Source of the DNA: Streptomyces sp. NBC_01669 | GTDB lineage: Bacteria > Actinomycetota > Actinomycetes > Streptomycetales > Streptomycetaceae | Length of the DNA stretch: 64,000 bases | NCBI RefSeq assembly: GCF_026339735.1 | Contig: NZ_JAPEQG010000001.1 | Span: 4,774,001 to 4,838,000 of the forward strand | Direction of reading: 5' to 3' | Shown here: one piece after another, positions 33,269 through 41,710 of the stretch | Numbering within the stretch: the first letter of the stretch is position 1 | How the letters are laid out: each line of letters opens with the position of its first letter | Made by a program: the position numbers and the translations under genes | Notes under the pieces: generated by a model | The model's database searches: none | What the model was told of the DNA's origin: nothing | The model's input: the letters and a program-made list of their open reading frames with translations, nothing else

Positions 33269-34093
33269 TTACGGCGTGACGGCGAAGTTCTGCAGGATCG
33301 CCGTCGCCAGCTCCTGGTCGCCCTCGACCTTGATCCGGTCCTCGACCGCCGTCGCCCGGACCCGCCCACAGGCCAGCCGGACGTACGTCTCCCAGTCCAT
33401 CGCCAGCGTCACCGCGGGCCCCAGCGACGGCGAACCGTCCACCGAACCACGGCCGTCCGCGTCGACCCTGACCGTGCGCAGGAACTCCATCGGTCCGTGC
33501 ACATCGAGCACGACCGCCGAATTCGGCGGTGCGCCCGCGTCCTTGGCGACCACCTTCGGCAGCGCGGCGAGGAGCGTGTCCCGGGTGATGGTGGCGCCGG
33601 GGGAGTCGAGATTGCCGGGCCTGCCCAGCGCCGTACGCAGATCCTGCTCGTGGACCCAGACGTCGACGGCCCGCATCCGCAGTGCCAGTTCGAGGGTCTG
33701 CTCGGCGCCGAGTGGCGCGCGGGTCATGGTCTCCGGGGCACGCGACTCGTTCCGCAGCTGACGCGAGCGGCGGATGATCGTGTACTCCAGCTCGGAGGTC
33801 ATCTCGGGTGCGGTGTGGTGGCGCCGCACATCGACCTGCATCTCCATGTAACGGGTGAAGTCGTTCTGTACGTGGTAGAGATCGCGCGGCAGCGTGTGGA
33901 TCGGCCGCGGATCGCCGAGCTGCTCGCACTCCATGCCGATGATGTGCGAGACGATGTCGCGCACCGACCAACCGGGGCACGGTGTACGGCGATTCCACTC
34001 CCCCTCGGCGAGCGGCGTCACCAGCTCGGCTATCGACTCGATGGAGTGGGTCCAGGCATCGGCGTAGGTCTGGAGGCTGGGATGGACGGTCAC
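33269..34093 (-). CDS. Maleylpyruvate isomerase-type (DinB/YfiT-like) mycothiol-associated protein
   Basis: A 274-residue protein. The N-terminal DinB-like four-helix domain has WNRRTPCPGWSVRDIVSHIIGME, with metal-binding His candidates (VSHI and later VWVHEQD). The C-terminal half (VVLDVHGPMEFLRTVRVD onward) resembles the small SCP2-like domain found in actinobacterial mycothiol-dependent isomerases. It may carry out a mycothiol-dependent transfer or isomerisation; the specific reaction is not evident. The start is GTG 34093. It is divergent from the nitrilase gene. Confidence 0.75.
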   Translation of the reverse strand: MTVHPSLQTYADAWTHSIESIAELVTPLAEGEWNRRTPCPGWSVRDIVSHIIGMECEQLGDPRPIHTLPRDLYHVQNDFTRYMEMQVDVRRHHTAPEMTSELEYTIIRRSRQLRNESRAPETMTRAPLGAEQTLELALRMRAVDVWVHEQDLRTALGRPGNLDSPGATITRDTLLAALPKVVAKDAGAPPNSAVVLDVHGPMEFLRTVRVDADGRGSVDGSPSLGPAVTLAMDWETYVRLACGRVRATAVEDRIKVEGDQELATAILQNFAVTP

Positions 34094-34275
34094 GGGACCC
34101 CTCGTGCGGTTCTGCGGTGCATGGGCTGGACTGCTGGCGCGGTCGGCGGGCGGCGGCTGTGGGCTGCGTGGGAGGTTCGGTCGCTAAGTTACGCTGCGAG
34201 CAGGCACCCCGGCAGTGCTTTCGTGTGACGATCGTAGGCCCGTGTTGACGGCTCGAATGCCAGGACGGTGGTAGT

Positions 34276-35076
34276 GTGCGCGCCTCCCTCATCCAGATCG
34301 CAGTAGAACCGGACGAATCCGTCAATTCCCGTAGGGATCGAGCCGCTTCCCTGGTCGCGGGCCAGCGCGGTGCCGATCTGGTGGTCCTTCCCGAGCTCTG
34401 GCCGGTCGGCGCGTTCGCGTACACCGCCTTCGCCGACGAGGCGGAACCGCTCCAGGGGCCCACCCACGACCTGATGGCGAAGGCCGCGGCCGACGCCGGC
34501 GTCTGGCTGCACGCGGGCTCCTTCGTGGAGCGCGCCGACGACGGCACGCTCTACAACACCTCGCTGGTCTTCACGCCCGAGGGCGAGCGCGCTGCCGCGT
34601 ACCGCAAGATCCACCGCTTCGGCTTCGACAAGGGCGAGGCGGTGATGATGGGCGCCGGCGAGGACCTGGTCACGGTCGCCCTGCCACAGACCACGCTCGG
34701 CCTCGCCACCTGCTACGACCTGCGCTTCCCCGAACTGTTCCGCGGCCTTGTCGACGCCGGTGCGCAGACGCTCGTCGTCCCGGCGGGCTGGCCGGAGCGG
34801 CGCCGCGCCCACTGGACGCTGCTCGCCCAGGCGCGTGCCGTGGAGAACCAGGCGTATGTCCTGGCCGTCGGCACCGCCGGCACCCACGCCGGGGTCCAGC
34901 AGGCCGGGCACAGCATCGCCGTCGACCCGTGGGGCGAGGTGCTCGCCGAGGCGGGCGCGGACGAGGAGGTGCTCACCGTGGAGTTCGACCCGGCGAAGGT
35001 CGTTGCCACCCGCGAGCAGTTCCCGGCGCTCAAGGATCGGCGGCTCGGTCTCGCCCCGCCGTCGAGCGGCTGCTGA
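34276..35076 (+). CDS. Carbon-nitrogen hydrolase (nitrilase superfamily amidase)
   Basis: A 266-residue amidase with the Glu-Lys-Cys triad: Glu in VVLPELWP near residue 40, Lys in YRKIHRFGFD near 115 and Cys in LATCYDLRFPE near 148. These motifs place it with omega-amidase / deaminated-glutathione-amidase-like proteins. It cleaves a small amide in the cytoplasm. The GTG at 34276 (VRASLIQIAVEPDE) gives the family's first beta strand. It ends 67 bp before the stop of the LURP-like gene, with a parS site in between. Confidence 0.87.
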   Translation: MRASLIQIAVEPDESVNSRRDRAASLVAGQRGADLVVLPELWPVGAFAYTAFADEAEPLQGPTHDLMAKAAADAGVWLHAGSFVERADDGTLYNTSLVFTPEGERAAAYRKIHRFGFDKGEAVMMGAGEDLVTVALPQTTLGLATCYDLRFPELFRGLVDAGAQTLVVPAGWPERRRAHWTLLAQARAVENQAYVLAVGTAGTHAGVQQAGHSIAVDPWGEVLAEAGADEEVLTVEFDPAKVVATREQFPALKDRRLGLAPPSSGC

Positions 35077-35121
35077 CGCATCGGTCGGACCGGACTTCGC
35101 ACCACCGTCGGGCGGGGCCCG

Positions 35122-35135
35122 GTTTCACGTGAAAC
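35122..35135. other. parS: parS site (ParB binding), perfect 14-bp palindrome
   Basis: GTTTCACGTGAAAC, 14 of 14 matches to the Streptomyces parS consensus, in the 66-bp gap between the convergent nitrilase and LURP-like genes. It is the second perfect site of the window, 25.2 kb from the one at 9955. Confidence 0.9.
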
Positions 35136-35142
35136 GTCCCGG

Positions 35143-35634
35143 TCAGCTGTCGTGCTCCTTGTCCGCGAGCACGATGACGCACACCGAGACGGCGATGAGC
35201 AGTGCCGCGTCGGCGTCCTCCCGTACGACATCGATGCCGTACGTGTCCCGCACGGTCAGCCACCGCCGTGAGATCTGGGCCAGGAGTTCGCCGTCGTAGT
35301 CGATGGCGAACTCGCGGTCCAGGATCTTGCCGCTGACATCGAGCTCGGTGCCGTCGACCAGCGTCACCCGGTAATGGTTGCGCAGCAGCGAGAGCCGCTT
35401 CCGCTTGACCTTGGCGAGCTGCTCGCCGTCGCGCTCGATGAGCATCGTGTCGCGCAGGCTGAGCAGCTTCTGCCGGATCTCGACCAGGGTCCGGCCCTGC
35501 GTGTCCTTCAGCTCGAAGGTGTCGCGCACCCGCATCGCCTTGCCGTCGACGAGGAAGACCTTGCGCCCGTCCACGTCCTCGATCCAGTAGTCGTCGCCGA
35601 CGGCGAACAGTCGCTCACGCACCAGGAATCTCAT
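35143..35634 (-). CDS. LURP-one-related family protein
   Basis: A 163-residue protein composed almost wholly of short beta strands with repeated R-D-T turns (MRVRDTFELKDTQG, LSLRDTMLIERDG, LTVRDTYGIDVV), the pattern of the LURP-one/tubby-like beta barrel. There is no signal peptide; the hydrophobic end AALLIAVSVCVIVL may contact the membrane. The biochemical function of bacterial members is not established; they are often thought to bind lipids. The ATG at 35634 is the only good start. It is divergent from the thioredoxin/NHL gene with a 64-bp gap. Confidence 0.75.
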   Translation of the reverse strand: MRFLVRERLFAVGDDYWIEDVDGRKVFLVDGKAMRVRDTFELKDTQGRTLVEIRQKLLSLRDTMLIERDGEQLAKVKRKRLSLLRNHYRVTLVDGTELDVSGKILDREFAIDYDGELLAQISRRWLTVRDTYGIDVVREDADAALLIAVSVCVIVLADKEHDS

Positions 35635-35698
35635 GGCTCACAGATTCCCCCACGACCCTCCGGAATGCGGACGCACCACGGTGATGTTGACTGTTCAC

Positions 35699-37516
35699 AT
35701 GGCAACACGTGCGCGCGTCAGGGCCCCCGAGCTGGTCGGCAAGGGCGGCTGGCTCAATACCGGCGACCAGCAGTACACCCTCGCTGACCTGCGAGGGCGC
35801 ATCGTCATTCTGGACTTTTGGACGTTCTGCTGTGTGAACTGTCTGCATGTCCTCGATGAGCTGCGCGAGCTGGAGGAGAAGCACCGCGACACCGTGGTGA
35901 TCATCGGCGTGCACTCGCCGAAGTTCGTCCACGAGGCCGAGCACCAGGCCGTCGTCGACGCCGTCGAGCGGTACGAGGTCCATCACCCCGTCCTCGACGA
36001 CCCCGAGCTCGCCACCTGGAAGCAGTACGCCGTACGGGCCTGGCCGACGCTCGTCGTCATCGACCCCGAGGGCTATGTCGTCGCCCAGCACGCCGGCGAG
36101 GGCCATGCGCACGCCATCGAGAAGCTCGTCGAGGAGCTGGAGGCCGAGCACGCCGCGAAGGGCACGCTGCGCCGCGGCGACGGCCCGTACGTGGCGCCCG
36201 AGCCCGTCGCCACGCATCTGCGCTTCCCCGGCAAGGCCCTGCTGCTGGCCGACGGCGGCTTCCTGGTCTCCGACACCACCCGGCACCGCCTCGTCGAGCT
36301 CGACCCCGACGGCGAAACGGTGCGCCGTCACTTCGGCACCGGGGACCGCGGGTTCGCGGACGGCGGGCCCGACGAGGTCAGGTTCAGCGAGCCGCAGGGG
36401 CTGGCCGTGCTGCCCGACGGCCGGATCGCGGTCGCCGACACCGTCAACCACGCCCTCCGCGCCCTCGACCTCACGACCGGGGTGACGACGACCCTCGCCG
36501 GCACCGGCCGCCAGTGGTGGCAGGGCTCTCCGACGACCGGCCCGGCCCGCGAGGTCGACCTCTCCTCCCCGTGGGACGTCGCCTGGTTCGCGGACCGGCT
36601 GTGGATCGCCATGGCGGGCGTGCACCAGCTGTGGTCGTACGACCCCGAGTCCGCAGCCGTGCAGGTCGCCGCGGGCACGACCAACGAAGGACTGGTCGAC
36701 GGTCCGGCCGACGAGGCCTGGTTCGCCCAGCCGTCCGGACTTGCCGCCTCGGCCGACGGCGACCGGCTCTGGGTTGCCGACTCGGAGACGTCCGCGCTGC
36801 GGTACGTGGACCGGGACGGGACCGTGCACACCGCCGTCGGCACCGGACTCTTCGACTTCGGCCACCGCGACGGTGCCGCCGGCCAGGCGCTCTTCCAGCA
36901 CCCGCTGGGCGTCACCGCGCTGCCGGACGGGTCCGTCGCCGTCAGCGACACGTACAACCACGCCCTGCGCCGTTACGACCCTGCCCGTGGCGAGGTCACC
37001 ACGCTGGCCACGGATCTGCGCGAGCCGAGTGACGCGGTGCTGGTCGACGGCGATCTTGTCGTCGTCGAATCCGCCCGGCACCGGCTGACCCGGCTGCGGC
37101 TGCCCGAGGAAGCCGTGCGCGTCGCCGACCAGGCGCACCGCACCCAGCGCGCGGCCACCGAGATCTCCCCCGGCACGCTCCGGCTCGACGTGGTCTTCCA
37201 GGCGCCCGCCGGGCAGAAGCTGGACACCCGGTACGGCCCTTCGACCCGGCTGCTGGTCTCGTCGACCCCGCCCGAGCTGCTGGCGGAGGGTGCGGGGCCC
37301 GGCACCGACCTCTTCCGCGACCTGGTCCTGGCCGACGGCGTCACCGAAGGTGTCCTGCATGTGTCCGCCATGGCGGCGTCCTGCGACGACGACCCGGAGA
37401 ACGAGTACCCGGCCTGCCATGTCCACCAGCAGGACTGGGGCGTCCCCGTCCGCGTGAGTGCGCAGGGAACGCCGCGGCTGCCGCTGGTGCTCGCCGGAAT
37501 GGACGAGCAGGCCTGA
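35699..37516 (+). CDS. Thioredoxin-like / NHL repeat protein
   Basis: A 605-residue, two-part protein without a signal peptide. Residues 1-160 form a thioredoxin-like fold with FWTFCCVNCLH carrying a CxxC (CVNC), as in NHLRC2. Residues 170-500 form an NHL beta propeller with repeated LPDGRIAVADTVNHALR-type blades. A C-terminal beta-rich domain follows. The CxxC suggests disulfide exchange. I chose the ATG at 35699; ATG 35684 is possible, and neither has a clear ribosome binding site. It is convergent with the DUF4232 lipoprotein gene, 13 bp away. Confidence 0.85.
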   Translation: MATRARVRAPELVGKGGWLNTGDQQYTLADLRGRIVILDFWTFCCVNCLHVLDELRELEEKHRDTVVIIGVHSPKFVHEAEHQAVVDAVERYEVHHPVLDDPELATWKQYAVRAWPTLVVIDPEGYVVAQHAGEGHAHAIEKLVEELEAEHAAKGTLRRGDGPYVAPEPVATHLRFPGKALLLADGGFLVSDTTRHRLVELDPDGETVRRHFGTGDRGFADGGPDEVRFSEPQGLAVLPDGRIAVADTVNHALRALDLTTGVTTTLAGTGRQWWQGSPTTGPAREVDLSSPWDVAWFADRLWIAMAGVHQLWSYDPESAAVQVAAGTTNEGLVDGPADEAWFAQPSGLAASADGDRLWVADSETSALRYVDRDGTVHTAVGTGLFDFGHRDGAAGQALFQHPLGVTALPDGSVAVSDTYNHALRRYDPARGEVTTLATDLREPSDAVLVDGDLVVVESARHRLTRLRLPEEAVRVADQAHRTQRAATEISPGTLRLDVVFQAPAGQKLDTRYGPSTRLLVSSTPPELLAEGAGPGTDLFRDLVLADGVTEGVLHVSAMAASCDDDPENEYPACHVHQQDWGVPVRVSAQGTPRLPLVLAGMDEQA

Positions 37517-37529
37517 GAGTCTGTCGGGC

Positions 37530-38222
37530 TCAGAAGTCGTCCGCGCCGTTGCGCAGCTCGTACGTCCAGTAGCCGGTCGCCGACTTCGCCGGGTCGACGG
37601 CGATGCCCTCGCTGCCGGGCGCCTTCACGGTGGCCATGCCGCCGCCTCCCGTGAGCGTGACGGAGAACGCGGTCACGGGCTCGTTGTCCTCGTCGACGCC
37701 GCCGTCCGACAGCTTCACCAGCGCATAGGCGGGGGCGCCGGAGGTGAGCACGACGGGCGCGGCCGGCTTGCTCTTGGCGACCGCCGGCACGTTCTCCTTG
37801 TGGCTCTCCAGGAACTGGATCTCCGGGAAGCCGTTCAGCCGGCAGCTGTGACCCGAGGTGTTCTTCGCGGTCAGGACGATGTGCGTGTAGGGCGGGCCGC
37901 CCCGGTAGGCGGCGCTGATGGTCACGTCCTTGGTGGTGCAGGTGGCGGCGGACGAGGAGGCCGTGCCGGTGGATCCCTTCGCGGTACTTCCCTTCGCGCT
38001 GCCGGTTCCCTTCGCGGCGGCGGTGTCCTTCACGGCACCACTGGTCCTCGCGGTGCCGGTGGACTGCGAGGACCCAGCCGATTCCGCGGTCGGTGCGGAG
38101 CTGTTCGCCGGGTCGGCGGACTTCGTGCCGGTGTCCTCCCCGCCGCAGGCGGTGAGTGCCAGGGCGAGCACGGCGGTGGCGGCGGCGCTGAGGACCGTGG
38201 TGCGGCTGTGGAACGTACGCAT
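37530..38222 (-). CDS. DUF4232 domain lipoprotein
   Basis: A 230-residue exported lipoprotein with lipobox LTAC at about residues 23-26, then a Ser/Thr/Gly/Lys-rich linker (KGSTAKGSTGTASSS). A DUF4232 beta-sandwich (from TCTTKDVTISA through HIVLTAKNTSGHSCRLNGFP to AYALVKLSDGG) includes two Cys that could form a disulfide. Such proteins are abundant in Streptomyces and probably sit in the outer leaflet or wall; no activity is known. The ATG is 38222. It faces the thioredoxin/NHL gene convergently. Confidence 0.85.
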   Translation of the reverse strand: MRTFHSRTTVLSAAATAVLALALTACGGEDTGTKSADPANSSAPTAESAGSSQSTGTARTSGAVKDTAAAKGTGSAKGSTAKGSTGTASSSAATCTTKDVTISAAYRGGPPYTHIVLTAKNTSGHSCRLNGFPEIQFLESHKENVPAVAKSKPAAPVVLTSGAPAYALVKLSDGGVDEDNEPVTAFSVTLTGGGGMATVKAPGSEGIAVDPAKSATGYWTYELRNGADDF

Positions 38223-38430
38223 GGAGATTCCCCCGAATATGACAGTGATGCGAAGACCAGGGTTCCTACGGCGAACTGCCCCTGACCTGCTGACATCCCT
38301 CAGTCTTCCGCCTGGCGCTCACGTTCCGCTGCCGCGCCGCTAACGTCCCGCTGACGTCCGCGCCCGGCCCTCGGCGCGGGGTGCGCCGCCCGCCTCGGGA
38401 ACGCGCTGCCGTGCCCCTGTGGCGCGCGGC

Positions 38431-41304
38431 TCACCCGTCGTCGCTGAGCCGTTGTGCCGCCCGCTCGTACCGTTCGCGGTACTCGGTCTCCGCCGTCACC
38501 CGCAGCAGCGCTTCGAGGGCCCGTACCGCGCCCTCGTCGTAACCGGCGCGCTCCGCCTCGCCGGCCGCCCGGTCGAGCAGCCGGATGCCGTCGCTCTCCT
38601 CGCCGAGGGCCAGGCGCGCCCGGCCGCTGACGGTCAGCAGCAGTACCCGGCGTGCGGCCTCCTCGTGCTCGGGCCCCAGGTCGAGCGCCGTCCGTGCGGA
38701 GTCGAGGGCGTCCTGCGGGCGGTTCGCTTCGAGCTGCATCCGGGCGAGGTGTTGCAGGGCGAGCATCTCGGTGTGCGCGTCGCGCTCCTCACGGGCCAGG
38801 CCGACGGCACGCTCGCAGTCCTCCAACGCTGCTTCGAGTCCGCCTTGTTCGGCCTGGACGACGGCCAGGTTGATCAGCGCGGTCGCCTCACCGAGCCGGT
38901 CACCTGCCTGCCGGGCGAGGCCGGGAGAGCGTTCCAGCAGGGCGAGGGCCTCGGCGGTCCTGCCCTCCTCGGTCAGCACCCAGCCCAGCAGGTTGATCAC
39001 CCGTGACTCGGCGTACGGATCGCTGCGGGCACGAGCGGCGTCCAGCGCGAGCTCCAGGAGCGGCGTCCAACTGTCCCGGACCCGCCAGACCACTTGGGGC
39101 CACTGGAGCAGGATGATCCGCCAGGCCCGGTCGTCGAGCCCGGCGGTCCGGGCCGCGACGGCCGCCTGCGCCAGGTCGTCGCGTTCGGTGGCCAGCCAGT
39201 GCATCGCCGCCGCCCGGTCGGTGAAATCCTTTACGGCGGCGGGGTGGTGGTAGTCGTCCGGCAGGACGAAGCAGGGCTCACCGCCGGGTTCGGCCGTATC
39301 GGCGGCGGCGAGCGCGGTGGCGATGTAGTGGTCGAGAACACCGACGAGGGCCTCGGTTCCGGACGCGGGATCGAGACCGCGGGCGTAGAGGCGTACCAGG
39401 TCGTGCAACACCCAGCGCCCGGGCGCCGTTTCGGTGACGAGATGGGCGGCGGCGAGCCGTTCCAGCGCGGCGGCGGCCGTGACCGGGTCCGTACCGGCGA
39501 GAGCAGCCGCGGAGTACGGGTCGAAGTGGCTGCCGGGATGGTGGCCGAGCCGGGTGAACTGGTGGACCGCGTCGGGCGGCAGCTGCTGCACGGTCAGCCG
39601 CAGCGCCGCCGAGACCCCGGTGTCCTCCACATCGAGGTAGCTCAGCCTGCTGCGCTCGTCGGCCAGTTCGGTGGCCATCCGGGCGAGCGTCCACTGCGGA
39701 CGCCCCGCCAGCCGGGCCGCCGTGACCCGCAGGGCGAGCGGCAGCCCGCCGCAGAGTTCGGCGAGCCGCATGGCCGCCACGGGTTCCGCGAGGACCCGCT
39801 CCTCCCCGAGAACACCGGCGAGCAGGGCCGTGCTGTCCGGGGACCCGAGAACGTTCAGCGGGACGGGACGGGCCGCGTCCGAGGCGATGAGGCCCTCCAG
39901 CCTGTTCCGGCTGGTGACGACCGTGACGCAGTCGGTGCCGCCCGGCAGCAGCGGCCGGATCTGGGCGGATTCACGGACGTTGTCGAGGATGACGAGCAGA
40001 CGGCGCCGGTCGGTCAGGGAACGGAAGAGCGCGGCGGCGGCCGCGACGGACTCGGGGATGCGGCGTGGTGCGACGCCGAGCGTGAGCAGGAACTCACGGA
40101 GGACTTCGATGGGGGTGGGCTCGCCGGTGTCGCTGAACCCGCGCAGGTCGGCGAAGAGCCGTCCGTCCGTGAAGGCCCCGGGGCTGCGGTGCGCCCACTG
40201 CAGGGCCAGCGCGGTCTTTCCCACCCCGGCGGGTCCGGTGATCAGGCAGACCGGTGCCTCGCCCGCCGTGGCCCGGGAGAGCGCGGCCAGTTCGGCGACG
40301 CGCCCGTGGAAGCCGCGGGGCGCGCGGGGCAGCAGGTCCGTGTGGTGCGTCACGGTCATGGGGTGCCTGCCGGTCCGGCCGGTGCCCTGCAGGGTCTCGG
40401 CCACCGCAGGGACGGGGCCGGACCCGCCACTGGGGGCGGCACGGTCCAGGTCCCGGGCCGGGGCGGGGGCCTGATCACCGTTCCGGGCCGGCCGCCCGGC
40501 CGTGCCGACTGCCGGCGGCCTGTCACGACCGGTCGCTCGATCCGTCCCGACATCCTCCGCAGGCATCTCGCCCTGCAGGATCAGCGTGTACGCGTCGGCC
40601 AGTTCCCGCCCCGGGTCGACCCCCAGCTCGTCGGCGAGCAGCCGACGTGTGCGGTGGAACCAGTCCAGTGCCTCCGACTGCCGTCCCGCCCGGTACAGCG
40701 CCGTCATCAGGGCCGCAGCCAACGATTCCCGCATCGGATGCATGACGGCCTGGGCCTTCAGCACGGCGGCGGCCCGGTGGTGTTCGCCCAGCGTGGCGTA
40801 CACGCGCGCCATGTGCTCGACCGCCGCCAGCCGCGACTCCTCCATCGCCTGCGCGGCCGCCTGCAGCGGTGGACTGGGGAACGCGCCGGTGAGCGCGGGC
40901 CCCTGCCACAGCGACAGGGCCTCCTTCAGCATCACTATGGCGTCGGCGGGGCTGCGCTGCTCCCGCGCCAGCATGAGCAGTTCCTCGAACCGGTGGGCGT
41001 CCAGCAGACTTTCCGGCATCCGCAGGACGTACGAGGACCCGTGGGTGTCCAGGACGACCCCGTACTCGTCCGCACGGTTGCCGGTGAGCAGGGCGCGCAG
41101 CCGTGAGACATGCCCCTGTACGACCGTGCGGGCATGTGCCGGTGGTTCGTCCTCCCACAGGGCGTCCATCAAGTGGCTCATGGGGACGGGAGCGTTGGGT
41201 TGCAGGAGCAGCGTGGCGAGCAGACTGCGGCGCTTGGCGGGGCCGAGCGGCAGATCACCGGTTTCGGTGGCTACGGACACCGCACCGAGCAGGCGGAACT
41301 CCAC
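38431..41304 (-). CDS. AfsR/SARP family transcriptional regulator with NB-ARC and TPR domains
   Basis: Large (957 aa) AfsR-like regulator. An OmpR-type DNA-binding domain at residues 1-95 is followed by a BTAD domain (about 100-245). A disordered Pro/Arg linker, an NB-ARC ATPase with Walker A TGPAGVGKTA near 358 and LLVILDNV Walker B, and C-terminal TPR repeats (LLERSPGLARQAGD, LEDCERAVGLAREER, ALDSARTALDLG) follow. AfsR-type proteins integrate kinase or metabolite signals and activate secondary metabolism. No biosynthetic cluster is nearby, so it is probably a global or orphan regulator; the two kinases at 18-22 kb might phosphorylate it, which is speculative. The ATG is 41304. Confidence 0.88.
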   Translation of the reverse strand: MEFRLLGAVSVATETGDLPLGPAKRRSLLATLLLQPNAPVPMSHLMDALWEDEPPAHARTVVQGHVSRLRALLTGNRADEYGVVLDTHGSSYVLRMPESLLDAHRFEELLMLAREQRSPADAIVMLKEALSLWQGPALTGAFPSPPLQAAAQAMEESRLAAVEHMARVYATLGEHHRAAAVLKAQAVMHPMRESLAAALMTALYRAGRQSEALDWFHRTRRLLADELGVDPGRELADAYTLILQGEMPAEDVGTDRATGRDRPPAVGTAGRPARNGDQAPAPARDLDRAAPSGGSGPVPAVAETLQGTGRTGRHPMTVTHHTDLLPRAPRGFHGRVAELAALSRATAGEAPVCLITGPAGVGKTALALQWAHRSPGAFTDGRLFADLRGFSDTGEPTPIEVLREFLLTLGVAPRRIPESVAAAAALFRSLTDRRRLLVILDNVRESAQIRPLLPGGTDCVTVVTSRNRLEGLIASDAARPVPLNVLGSPDSTALLAGVLGEERVLAEPVAAMRLAELCGGLPLALRVTAARLAGRPQWTLARMATELADERSRLSYLDVEDTGVSAALRLTVQQLPPDAVHQFTRLGHHPGSHFDPYSAAALAGTDPVTAAAALERLAAAHLVTETAPGRWVLHDLVRLYARGLDPASGTEALVGVLDHYIATALAAADTAEPGGEPCFVLPDDYHHPAAVKDFTDRAAAMHWLATERDDLAQAAVAARTAGLDDRAWRIILLQWPQVVWRVRDSWTPLLELALDAARARSDPYAESRVINLLGWVLTEEGRTAEALALLERSPGLARQAGDRLGEATALINLAVVQAEQGGLEAALEDCERAVGLAREERDAHTEMLALQHLARMQLEANRPQDALDSARTALDLGPEHEEAARRVLLLTVSGRARLALGEESDGIRLLDRAAGEAERAGYDEGAVRALEALLRVTAETEYRERYERAAQRLSDDG

Positions 41305-41400
41305 TGGTACTCCTCCCCGGGCAAAGAACTGAGATTACCGCCCGGGGTTACGAGGAACCGCCGTGAGCTGCGCCGCAACAGAAAAGAGGCCGGAATCGGT

Positions 41401-41622
41401 TCAGAGGCCGCGGCGGTCGTCGTCGGACACGACCGTGGTGCTGGGCGGTACGACCAGTCGGCGGCGCCGCGCGATGCTCGCGTAGACGAAAACGCCGATG
41501 ACGCCGACGATCATCATGATCCAGCCGACCAGGTCGACATTGACGGTGTCCATCTTCCAGTCGGTGGCGAAGGTGAGTACCGCCCCGACGGCGATGAGGA
41601 TGATGCATCCTCCGAGTCCCAT
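41401..41622 (-). CDS. Small two-helix membrane protein, DUF6458 type
   Basis: A 73-residue protein starting MGLGGCIILIAVGAVLTFA, with two hydrophobic helices separated by the conserved TDWKMDTVNVDLVGWIMMIVG turn and ending in a basic RRRR segment and acidic tail. I recognise the DUF6458 pattern of actinobacteria; the function is unknown. It lies alone between the AfsR-like and aminopeptidase genes on the same strand. Confidence 0.8.
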   Translation of the reverse strand: MGLGGCIILIAVGAVLTFATDWKMDTVNVDLVGWIMMIVGVIGVFVYASIARRRRLVVPPSTTVVSDDDRRGL

Positions 41623-41710
41623 GGGTCACGCCTCCTCGGCGGCCCGGAGGCTCCGGGCCGGTGTACGGATCGCGTACCCGGCCCGGCAACAACCATGTGT
41701 GGAAGGCCGA

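Noticed and set aside
39094..41106. A 670-codon plus-strand frame antisense to the AfsR-like gene
   Set aside because: It is a shadow frame of high-GC DNA with no ribosome binding site or domain. The minus-strand gene has clear domains.
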